Program-made: the position numbers and the translations under genes
The notes under the pieces: generated by a model
Databases searched by the model: none
The model's input: the letters and a program-made list of their open reading frames with translations, nothing else
Told to the model about the DNA's origin: nothing
In this document: piece after piece, positions 9,340-18,000 of the stretch
How positions within the stretch are numbered: the stretch's first letter is position 1
Layout of the letters: each line of letters begins with the position of its first letter
Assembly: GCA_019638615.1 (NCBI GenBank)
Contig: JAHBTL010000008.1
Location: 124,001-188,000 of the forward strand
Direction: 5' to 3'
Origin: Chitinophagaceae bacterium
GTDB lineage: Bacteria; Bacteroidota; Bacteroidia; Chitinophagales; Chitinophagaceae
Length of the DNA stretch: 64,000 nucleotides

Positions 9340-9372
9340 TTTGGCAGAGTTGTGTACGCTGTTTTATTTTTG
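9340..9372 (+). promoter_or_regulatory. Bacteroidota-type promoter for the LpxD-family gene
   Basis: TTTG at 9340-9343 and TATTTTTG at 9365-9372 are separated by 21 bases, matching the -33/-7 arrangement of Bacteroidota housekeeping promoters. Transcription would start about 9379, leaving a short leader before the ATG at 9387. Confidence 0.5.
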
Positions 9373-9386
9373 TCAAAACTTCTTGT

Positions 9387-10331
9387 ATGAAATTTCCTTT
9401 TCCGGTTTCTATAGAATGGGTGGCTGATTTGATCGGTGCACGTCCTGTTGGCAACCTTAGTGCGTCCGTAACGGGCATCAATGAAATTCACCGGGTGGAA
9501 GAGGGCGACCTTGTTTTTGTAGATCATCCCAAATACTATAAAACATGCATTGAATCTGCAGCCACCTGCATTATCATTAATGAGGAAACAGCATTCCCTT
9601 CCCATAAAACATTATTGGTGACGGAGCAACCATTTGAAGCATACCTTACTATTGTACGACACTTCCGTCCGTATGAACCTGCTGTTAAAGCCATCAGCGA
9701 TTCTGCTGTGATCGGTGAAGGTGCAAGGCTGTCGCCGGGTGTAGTTATAGGGCATCATGTACAAATAGGGAAGAACTGTGTGTTGCATCCGAATGTTACC
9801 ATACTGGATCATTCTGTTATAGGCGATAACGTAGTGATACAGGCCGGAACAGTGATTGGCTCGGACGCTTTTTATTATAATACTAAAAAGAACCGGGAGG
9901 TATGGTACAAACGGATGGAAAGCTGCGGCAGGGTGGTGATCGAAGACGATGTGGAAATTGGCGCGGGCTGTACCATCGACAGAGGCGTAACCCATGATAC
10001 AGTAATAGGTAAAGGAACAAGGATAGATAATATGGTGCATATAGGGCACGATACCATACTTGGTAAAAACTGTTTGCTGGCAGCACAGGTAGGCATAGCA
10101 GGAGGAGTAGAAATAGGCAACGGCGTTACACTCTGGGGGCAGGTAGGGATCAGTAAAACGTTAACCATTGGTGATAATACCACCGTGCTTGCAAAAAGTG
10201 GCGTGGCTGCATCGTTGGAAGGTGGTAAAATATATTTTGGCTCTCCTGCAGAAGATGCAATAATAAAAAAGAGAGAGCTGGTTTGGATAAAACGCATCCC
10301 GGAATTATGGAAAAAGGCAATGGGGCAATGA
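9387..10331 (+). CDS. LpxD-type UDP-3-O-acylglucosamine N-acyltransferase
   Basis: This 314-residue acyltransferase has an N-terminal LpxD-like domain (about 1-95) and a left-handed beta-helix of isoleucine-patch hexapeptide repeats (about 100-285), for example IGEGARLSPGVVIG. Its NMVHIGHDT motif includes the catalytic His used by LpxD to transfer a 3-hydroxyacyl chain to UDP-3-O-acylglucosamine in lipid A synthesis. It is somewhat shorter than classical LpxD and lacks the long C-terminal helix. It is also not next to lpxA, lpxC or fabZ. It may therefore be the second, LpxD-like paralogue seen in Bacteroidota rather than the main enzyme. I leave the symbol empty for that reason. Confidence 0.82.
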   Translation: MKFPFPVSIEWVADLIGARPVGNLSASVTGINEIHRVEEGDLVFVDHPKYYKTCIESAATCIIINEETAFPSHKTLLVTEQPFEAYLTIVRHFRPYEPAVKAISDSAVIGEGARLSPGVVIGHHVQIGKNCVLHPNVTILDHSVIGDNVVIQAGTVIGSDAFYYNTKKNREVWYKRMESCGRVVIEDDVEIGAGCTIDRGVTHDTVIGKGTRIDNMVHIGHDTILGKNCLLAAQVGIAGGVEIGNGVTLWGQVGISKTLTIGDNTTVLAKSGVAASLEGGKIYFGSPAEDAIIKKRELVWIKRIPELWKKAMGQ

Positions 10332-10373
10332 TCAGATCCCTGCCTTCTTTCTTTTATTGATACAACGACCCTG

Positions 10374-11561
10374 TTACTGTTGCATCACAGGCGCTGCGGT
10401 TGAATCAGGTACAGGTGCGGAAGTACTGTCAACCGGGGCAGCCGGAGGTACAACAGGTTCGGGTGGCGACGCGGGCTGGAAAGGCTGATTGGGATAATAA
10501 TTGTATGGAAGGAAGTCTGCCATTTTTTCCCAGGCCCAATAACCCAAAGTCAGCACATCTTTTTGATCAAAATAAAAACCGTTTTCTTCTATTACTATTC
10601 CGTCTGCCAGGTCAAGAATAGAAATTTGCAAAGGAGTGCTCAATGGCAATTTGCTTACAGTTAAATAAGCAGGGTCCGGCTTTTCTTCTGAATATACTAC
10701 TCTTAGCTTGCCGGGGAAGAACAAACCGATCTTGGGATAATCCGTCATATCATAGTAAGTCGTATCATACGGATTCATTACAGGTTTGCTTTTATTGGTG
10801 TTATCGTCTATCATTTCAATTTTATATCCGTCTTTCCGCAGGGTACTGTCGCGGTAAGCTCTCATGAATTGCAATACGGAGCCATTATATGCTTTCAGCC
10901 TGTGTTCTTTCCAGGTCATTTTCTCTTCTACGGAACCTTCCATTTCTTCATAAAAAGGAAACCCGGTGTACAATGTTTTACCATCGTTGTACTCATGCAC
11001 AAAAGAGTCGAGCTGGTATTTAATAACATATCCCAATGCCTTGTTCCTGATAACCAGGATGGAATCAGTAATTACTTTCAGCCTGTTTTTTTTCTTGCTG
11101 TAAAAAAAGCGCAATACTTCGGGATTATCAATGGTGCACTCTTTACTGTTGGCTGTTTTGCCAATGAAATTATCCTTCAAAAAACCTCCATACTTTTCCC
11201 AGCCGTTCCGCACCTCGGTAGTAGCTACAATGGCCACTTCTTCCAGACTTTTTTCTTTGGCCTTCATTTCAATAACCAGGCTGCTCACTTCCGGCATGTT
11301 ATCACTAATGCGTATTGACTGGGTTTCCATTCCCATAAAAGATACGGCAAGATCATAGCCGCCGTTATTAAGTGTAAGATGGAAATTGCCTTCGGCATTG
11401 CTGACGGTACCGATCGTGGTGTTCTGGCAGAAAACCGAAGCGCCCTGCAATGGCTGTTGGGTAACTGCGTCTATTACCTTACCTGCTACGCGAAAGGTTC
11501 CCTGTGCCAATAAAACAGCAGGAAAAGCAAACATCAGGAACAGCCAGGACATTTTTTTCAT
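10374..11561 (-). CDS. Exported protein with carboxypeptidase-regulatory-like domain
   Basis: This 395-residue product has a type I signal peptide (MKKMSWLFLMFAFPAVLLAQ). A CarboxypepD_reg-like beta-sandwich follows at about residues 25-105, with VAGKVIDAVTQQPLQGASV and NAEGNFHL. The rest (about 115-360) has no domain I can name. It ends in a proline/alanine/serine-rich tail (PEPVVPPAAPVDS) that looks disordered. I set the start at ATG 11561 because the signal peptide begins there; an in-frame GTG at 11624 would put 21 odd residues in front. Proteins of this build are common in Bacteroidota and often surface-related. The 3' ends of this gene and the LpxD-type gene face each other with a 42-base gap. 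Confidence 0.75.
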   Translation of the reverse strand: MKKMSWLFLMFAFPAVLLAQGTFRVAGKVIDAVTQQPLQGASVFCQNTTIGTVSNAEGNFHLTLNNGGYDLAVSFMGMETQSIRISDNMPEVSSLVIEMKAKEKSLEEVAIVATTEVRNGWEKYGGFLKDNFIGKTANSKECTIDNPEVLRFFYSKKKNRLKVITDSILVIRNKALGYVIKYQLDSFVHEYNDGKTLYTGFPFYEEMEGSVEEKMTWKEHRLKAYNGSVLQFMRAYRDSTLRKDGYKIEMIDDNTNKSKPVMNPYDTTYYDMTDYPKIGLFFPGKLRVVYSEEKPDPAYLTVSKLPLSTPLQISILDLADGIVIEENGFYFDQKDVLTLGYWAWEKMADFLPYNYYPNQPFQPASPPEPVVPPAAPVDSTSAPVPDSTAAPVMQQ

Positions 11562-11687
11562 ACCGGGAAATTTTGATAAGATATTTTTTGAGAACAGGGT
11601 AAAAGTAAAATAAGCCGTTACCACATGTCAAATGCTTTGCCACTTTTTCTTAACGGAAAGATATATAATAACATATACCCGGGGGAA

Positions 11688-12659
11688 TTATTGCCCTGAC
11701 TGATAGACCGCACAATATTCCGTAATGGTTTGATCCAAAGGCTTATACGTAAAGCCTGGCAAATATTGCAACAACTTTGAGTTATCGTACATTGTTTTTC
11801 GCCGGGCTGTGCGGGCTGTTTCTCTGGTAATTAAGGGTTCCATTCCGGTAAAAAAGCTCCTCCATTTTTCGAACATACAGAGCACTCTTATAACGGATGA
11901 TGGCGCTTTCCTGTGAGGCGGCTTTTTTCCAAATGCCTTTGCCATGGATGTGAACACCGATCTGAATGGAAGGTTTTCCGCGCTTACTATAAACTTTTCG
12001 GCCGTTATATCGCTGTCCATCAGTCCTATCATCGCTTTGGCTACATCTTCCGCATCTACAAACCCGCCTGAACCATCGGTATACCATACAAACTCTTCCC
12101 ATACTTTCTTGAATAACGATGAAGATCCATCGTTCCAGTCGCCTACGCCTAAAATGGTTGATGGATTGATGATCACCGCACTCAATCCCTCGCTTATACC
12201 CCGCCATACTTCCAGTTCTGCAAAGTATTTGCTTCTGCCATAGTTGGAGTTATTTTTGTCTTCTTCATTCCATTGATCTTTTTCCGAAGCAGGCACGCCG
12301 TCCTTCTTTCTGCCCAATGCAGATACAGAACCTACATGCACCAGCTTTCGTACACCTGTTCGCAGGGCAGCGTTCACCACATTAGCGGTTCCTTCTGCAT
12401 TGATCTTCAGCATTTCGTATTTTCTTGCCGGGTTAAAAGATACGATGGCTGCGCAATGGTATACTTCCTGCGCCTGCGCCATAGCCTCTTCTAATATCAC
12501 GGTATCCAGTACATCCCCCTTTATCCAGTGAACTGATTTTGCATAATCGGTATCAGGAATAGCCGTGCGGTACAAAGCGGATACGGGTTTGCCTTGTGCT
12601 ACCAGGGCACGTAATAAATAACTGCCTAATAAACCCGTACCGCCTGTAACAAATATCAT
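11688..12659 (-). CDS. NAD-dependent epimerase/dehydratase (extended SDR)
   Basis: This 323-residue enzyme has an N-terminal Rossmann fold with the dinucleotide motif TGGTGLLGSYLL. It carries an SVSALG stretch with the active-site Ser (about 111) and a YGRSK catalytic Tyr140/Lys144 pair. The INPSTILGVGDW segment is typical of extended SDR proteins related to dihydroflavonol reductases and NAD-dependent epimerases. The substrate cannot be inferred. I chose ATG 12659, where the first beta-strand (MIFVTGG) begins, instead of an upstream frame extension to 12728. It stands alone, between the carboxypeptidase-D-like gene and pheS on the same strand. Confidence 0.85.
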   Translation of the reverse strand: MIFVTGGTGLLGSYLLRALVAQGKPVSALYRTAIPDTDYAKSVHWIKGDVLDTVILEEAMAQAQEVYHCAAIVSFNPARKYEMLKINAEGTANVVNAALRTGVRKLVHVGSVSALGRKKDGVPASEKDQWNEEDKNNSNYGRSKYFAELEVWRGISEGLSAVIINPSTILGVGDWNDGSSSLFKKVWEEFVWYTDGSGGFVDAEDVAKAMIGLMDSDITAEKFIVSAENLPFRSVFTSMAKAFGKKPPHRKAPSSVIRVLCMFEKWRSFFTGMEPLITRETARTARRKTMYDNSKLLQYLPGFTYKPLDQTITEYCAVYQSGQ

Positions 12660-12853
12660 GATGAAAAAAGTAAATGATTCGTTCGCCAAAGCTAAATGAA
12701 AATTATACAGGCTTTGAGCAATCAGCAATCAGCCTTGAGCCTGGGAGCCAATATGGCCGGGCAGGATTGAAAAAATCAGAAGTTTCGTATTTCAGCAAGA
12801 CAAACTATAGTGCAAAGACCAATCAATATTCTCCACGCTTCCACTTTCTTCTC

Positions 12854-12886
12854 CTGCTATTTTCAAATTAACCAATTTTCAAATTA
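12854..12886. repeat. TTTTCAAATTA word repeat touching the pheS stop codon
   Basis: The block TTTTCAAATTA occurs twice (about 12859-12869 and 12876-12886), separated by a short spacer. The last bases of the second copy form the TAA stop of pheS on the minus strand. The same kind of word appears inside leuS (15573-15596). Confidence 0.55.
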
Positions 12887-13915
12887 TACCACTCCCCTGA
12901 ACTGTTTCAGGAACCTTACGTCGTTTTCGCTGAACAAACGGATATCATTGATGCCGTATTTCAGCAGCGCGGGGCGCTCCACACCCATGCCAAATGCGAA
13001 CCCGGTATATTTTTCAGGATCGATATTGCAATGCTCCAACACTTTGGGATGCACCATGCCACAACCCAGTATCTCGAGCCAGCCGGTGTATTTGCATACA
13101 TTACATCCGACACCTTTGCACAACTGGCAACTGATATCCATTTCGGCGCTGGGTTCGGTAAAAGGAAAATAGCTGGGCCGGAAACGCACTTTTACATCGT
13201 TGCCATACATTTCCTGCACAAAAAAATAAAGCGTTTGCTTGAGGTCGGCAAACGAAACATTTTCATCTATATATAATCCTTCTACCTGGTGAAAAAAACA
13301 ATGGCTCCTGGCGCTGATGGTTTCATTGCGATAAACTCTTCCCGGGCAAATAATACGCAAAGGCAGCCTGCCTTTTTCCATTTCCCTGATCTGGATATTG
13401 CTGGTATGCGTGCGCAGCAGCCAGGCAGGATCGGTAGAAATATAAAAAGTGTCCTGCATATCGCGTGCCGGATGATGTTCCGGCAGATTGAGCGCGGTGA
13501 AGTTGTGCCAGTCGTCTTCAATTTCAGGACCTTCGGCAACCGAAAAGCCCAGGCGCTGGAAAATAGAAACAATCCGGTTCCGCATCATACTGATAGGATG
13601 ACGGCTGCCTACGGGAATAATGTCACCCGGCAGGGTGAGGTCGATATCAACCGCCGCCGCCGTTTGACCATTTTCGGCTGCTTCTTTAAGGCTATTGTAC
13701 TTTGCTTCTGTAAATTGTTTGAAGTCGTTCAGTATCTGCCCGAACTCTTTTTTACGTTCGGAAGGAACATTTTTCATCTCACCCATCAGGCTTTTCACTA
13801 AACCCTTTGTTCCTAAATAGGTTATACGAAATTGTTCGGCGCCTTCCGCTCCGGGGGTATGGTAGGCTTCTATGTCCTTGCGATGTGTTTCAAGCTGTTG
13901 TAACAATTGCTCCAT
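12884..13915 (-). CDS. pheS: Phenylalanine--tRNA ligase alpha subunit
   Basis: This 343-residue catalytic subunit charges tRNA-Phe with phenylalanine, together with PheT (not in this window). The N-terminal coiled coil (about 1-85) is followed by the class II core. Motif 2 shows CPGRVYRNE, and motif 3 shows GFAFGMGVERPALLKYG near the C terminus. An MRNRIVSIFQRLGFSVAEGP stretch opens the core, and HPARDMQDTFY follows it. A cysteine cluster CQLCKGVGCNVC precedes GCGMVHP and may bind zinc, as in some relatives. The gene starts 26 bases downstream of ftsX and is probably co-transcribed with it. Its stop codon overlaps a short repeat. Confidence 0.95.
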   Translation of the reverse strand: MEQLLQQLETHRKDIEAYHTPGAEGAEQFRITYLGTKGLVKSLMGEMKNVPSERKKEFGQILNDFKQFTEAKYNSLKEAAENGQTAAAVDIDLTLPGDIIPVGSRHPISMMRNRIVSIFQRLGFSVAEGPEIEDDWHNFTALNLPEHHPARDMQDTFYISTDPAWLLRTHTSNIQIREMEKGRLPLRIICPGRVYRNETISARSHCFFHQVEGLYIDENVSFADLKQTLYFFVQEMYGNDVKVRFRPSYFPFTEPSAEMDISCQLCKGVGCNVCKYTGWLEILGCGMVHPKVLEHCNIDPEKYTGFAFGMGVERPALLKYGINDIRLFSENDVRFLKQFRGVV

Positions 13916-13941
13916 TCCGCGAAGATAAGGAAGGAAAACTG

Positions 13942-14814
13942 TTAATACAGATCATCCAGCTTCATCTTCAGGTATTTGGTAACGCTGCGGTGGGTGCTGA
14001 TAAAGGTGATAACAATGCCGATCACGATAATTCCAAAAAATAATATTCCCAGCAAGGTAAAATCGCGCAATACCTTTATGGCCGGCAGCCAGCTTTCTAC
14101 CCCTATAATGAGCAGGATCAATACCGCAATCGCTATAAGGGCGCTGATCAATCCATTTATTACGGCTTTTATATCAAAAGGCTTTGAAATAAACCAACGG
14201 GTAGCGCCTACCATCTGCATGGTTTTAATTAAAAACCGGTTGCTGAACATGGCCAGTTTAATGGTGTTATCGATCAGGATCAATACCAGTATGCCCAGCA
14301 TGGCCACTATACCCAGCAGCACCCAGCCAATTTTTCTAACGGTATCTTCCAGGTTCACCACCACATCCCTCGGGTATTTTACATCATCTACATTGGCTAC
14401 CTGTGAAAGCTCTTCTACAATCACATTCAATGAGTCCTTATTAACATACTCAGGCTTCAGATTGAAATCGATGCTCCTTTTCAGTGGATTTTCATCCAGA
14501 ATGCCTTCCCACGATTCGTTGCCTTCTTCTATATATTTTTTCTTTGCCTCAGCTTTTGAAATAGGTACAGCCGTAACTGTATAAGACTTCGCTTTAATAT
14601 CCGCCAGTAATTTATCAGCATCTTCGGCAGACATGTCGTCTTTTAAATATACCTGCACCTGTACATTACTCCTGAAATAACGCTCCAGCTTGCTGCCGTT
14701 AATTACCAGCCAGCCAAAAACACCAATCAATATCAATAATGAAGCTACACCAAGGATGCTGAAAAAATAGGAAGGTTTACTTCTTCTCATCGAACTTTTG
14801 CTGATCTCATTCAT
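13942..14814 (-). CDS. ftsX: Cell division protein FtsX (ABC permease-like)
   Basis: This 290-residue membrane protein works with the ATPase FtsE to link septation to activation of peptidoglycan hydrolases. It has one TM segment near the N terminus (about 19-41), then an extracytoplasmic domain (about 45-160). Three more TM segments follow, at about 165-190, 215-240 and 255-280, which is the FtsX topology. The VQVYLKDDMSAEDADKL segment matches the extracellular part of Bacteroidota FtsX. FtsE is not adjacent, which is usual in this phylum. pheS follows 26 bases downstream. Confidence 0.88.
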   Translation of the reverse strand: MNEISKSSMRRSKPSYFFSILGVASLLILIGVFGWLVINGSKLERYFRSNVQVQVYLKDDMSAEDADKLLADIKAKSYTVTAVPISKAEAKKKYIEEGNESWEGILDENPLKRSIDFNLKPEYVNKDSLNVIVEELSQVANVDDVKYPRDVVVNLEDTVRKIGWVLLGIVAMLGILVLILIDNTIKLAMFSNRFLIKTMQMVGATRWFISKPFDIKAVINGLISALIAIAVLILLIIGVESWLPAIKVLRDFTLLGILFFGIIVIGIVITFISTHRSVTKYLKMKLDDLY

Positions 14815-15050
14815 GCTGCAGAACGGGTTTTATATCATTTAAGCAATCTGATACGGAAAATCATTGCTCACATTCTATTTCCATGCTCCCACTTTTCTTT
14901 GTATCCACTTCAGGGTGTACGGACGGGCAGGCGCAAAAATAACGGTTTTATAGCTGCTTTCCGTAATTTTGCTGCCCTCTTAACGCAGGTTCGCATTGAA
15001 TATTTTCCGTTGAGACGATTTACTTCAGACTATAAGAGAGTTTTAACAAT

Positions 15051-18000
15051 ATGGAATATAATTTCAGGGAGATTGAAAAACGCTGGCAGCAGCAATGGAA
15101 AGAAACAGGCGCTTATAAGGTAAGCAACCGCTCGCCCAGGCCCAAGTATTATGTGCTGGACATGTTCCCTTATCCAAGCGGGGCGGGCTTACATGTGGGG
15201 CATCCGCTGGGGTATATTGCCAGCGATATTTTTGCCCGCTACAAGCGTCTGAAAGGATTTAATGTGCTGCACCCCATGGGGTACGATGCTTTTGGCTTGC
15301 CGGCAGAGCAATATGCCATTGATCATGGTATTCACCCGGCAGTATCTACCGATAAAAACATCAATACTTTCAGAAAGCAACTGGACAATATCGGCTTTTG
15401 CTACGACTGGGATCGTGAAATACGCACCAGCGATCCGCAATATTATAAATGGACGCAGTGGATATTCCTTCAATTGTTTAAAAGCTGGTACAACCGCAAA
15501 ACAAAAAAAGCGGATAGTATTGACAGATTGATCAAAATTTTTGAGACGGAAGGAAATATCAACCACGAAATTCCCAATTCTAAATTTCAAATTTCAAGCC
15601 TGTCTGTGGCGGCAGATCTGAAATCGCAGGTCTTTTCTGCTGCTGACTGGGCATCGTTTGATGAATTTACACAGCAGTGTATATTAATGGAATACCGCCT
15701 GGCATACTGTGGCTACGGGGAGGTAAACTGGTGTGAGGCGTTGGGAACCGTATTGGCCAACGATGAAGTGATCAATGGCGTAAGTGAGCGCGGCGGTTAC
15801 CCTGTAATAAAGAAAAAGCTGCGGCAGTGGTACCTGCGCATTACCGAATACGCCGACCGTTTGCAAAGCGATCTTGATACCCTGGAATGGAGCGACGCCA
15901 TGAAGGAAATGCAAACCAACTGGATCGGAAAGAGCAGCGGGGCGGAAATGGTATTTCCCCTCTCTATCTCTCCCCGCAGGGGAGAGGAAACGGAGGAGAA
16001 TGAAGCGAAGATTGTGGAGAAGGACAAAGAAAATATTCCTGGTTTTGGATATGCAAAATACAAGGTGGGCAGCGAAATGAGCTTTGAAAATGCCAAACGC
16101 ATGAGAAAGGAGCCTACGGAAGCTGAAAAGTTATTATGGAATAAATTAAAGAATAAAGCAACCGGATATAAATTCAGACGACAGCATCCAATTGAAAACA
16201 GCATTGCGGATTTTGTTTGCTTAGATACATGGTTGATCGTAGAAGTAGATGGAGGATATCATGAAAATACGGAACAACAGCAACTTGATAAAGAACGGGA
16301 TGCTTTTTTGAAAGAAATCGGTTTTACTACTCTACGGTTTACAAATGAACAAGTAATAGGCGATGTTGAAAAGGTGGTTAAGACGATCAAAGCTACCTGT
16401 GATGAAATTAAAAGTACAGGCGCCCAAAAAAGAGCTGCAGCCGGGAGCTCCTCTCCCTTGCAGGGAGAGGCGGGGGTGAGGGTATACACCACCCGCCCCG
16501 ACACCATTTTTGGTGTGGATTTTATGGTATTGGCTCCTGAACATGAACTGGTGGAGCAGATCACCACGCCTGAACAAAAAGCCGCGGTGGACGAATATGT
16601 TGCCTGGGTAAAAAGCCGCAGCGAACGGGAACGCATGGCCGAGAAGAAAATATCGGGTTGCTTTACCGGGGCGTACGCGGTCAATCCTTTGAGCGGTAAA
16701 GAAATCCCCATCTGGATCAGTGAGTATGTGCTGGCGGGATATGGCACCGGCGCTATTATGGCAGTTCCCAGCGGCGATGAACGCGATCATAAGTTCGCCC
16801 GGTTCTTTCATATACCCATTACCAATATTTTTGGAGAAGCATACAAAGGCGATGAAGCCATTGCGGATAAAAATGTAACACTGTACAACAGTGATTTTAT
16901 AACCGGTCTTAAGGTGAAAGACGCTGCGGAAAAAGTAATTGAATGGCTGGAAGATAACGGAGATGGCGAACGGAAGGTAAATTATAAAATGCGTGATGCA
17001 GCGTTTAGCCGTCAGCGTTATTGGGGCGAACCTTTCCCCATTATCTGGAAAGATGGCATTGCGTACCCCATGAAAGAAAGCGAGCTGCCACTGGAATTGC
17101 CTCATGTAGATTCTTACAAACCGGGACCTGAAGGCGAAGGGCCGCTTGCCAATATTTCATCCTGGGTAGACATCCCTACGCTGGACGGAGACCCAACCGG
17201 GCTGCGGCGCGAAACCAACACCATGCCCGGTTACGCCGGCAGCAGCTGGTATTTTTTGCGGTACATGGATCCCCACAATAACGAAGCTTTCTGCGACCGG
17301 GAAGTATCTGATTACTGGAACCAGGTGGACTTATACATTGGCGGCACCGAACATGCAGTTGGGCACCTGCTATACAGCCGCATGTGGACAAAAGCCCTGT
17401 ACGACCTGGGATATATCGGCTTTAATGAGCCGTTTAAAAAGCTGGTAAACCAGGGAATGATACAGGGCAGCAGCAGGTTTGTGTATAGAATAAGAGGAAC
17501 AAATTCTTTTGTTTCTTTTGGATTAAAAGATCAATATGAATTTGATGAGATTCATGTAGATGTAAATATTGTAGATGGATTAGAGTTAGATATAAATGCT
17601 TTTAAATTATGGAGGCCGGAGTTTGAGAATGCAGAGTTCATTTTTGAAGATGGAAAGTATATATGCGGAACACTTACGGAAAAAATGAGTAAGCGATTAT
17701 TCAACACGGTTAACCCCGATGATCTCGTGAACAAATACGGCGCCGATACCTTCCGCATGTATGAAATGTTTTTGGGCCCGGTGGAGCAAAGCAAACCCTG
17801 GGATACTAAAGGAATTGAAGGGGTACATCGTTTCCTGAAAAAATTATGGCGCCTGTTTTATGATGAAGCCGGTCCCACCTGGACGCTGGCGGCTCCTTCT
17901 TCCCTCGAAAGAGCAGAGCCAGAACCTACCGCAGAAGAGTTGAAAATATTACACCGTACCATTAAAAAAATTGAAGAAGATACCGAACGATTTTCGTTCA

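Noticed and set aside
9875-10297. Antisense open frame of 140 codons over the LpxD-type gene
   Set aside because: Its open state follows from the hexapeptide-repeat codons on the other strand; composition is unlike a protein.
16332-17105. Long open frame antisense to leuS (257 codons)
   Set aside because: It is the mirror of a well-supported gene, with aromatic and Cys/His-rich composition typical of shadow frames.
17682-17696. KMSKR instead of KMSKS in leuS as a possible loss of function
   Set aside because: Arg in the last position is found in many class I synthetases; the loop is otherwise intact, so no defect is implied.
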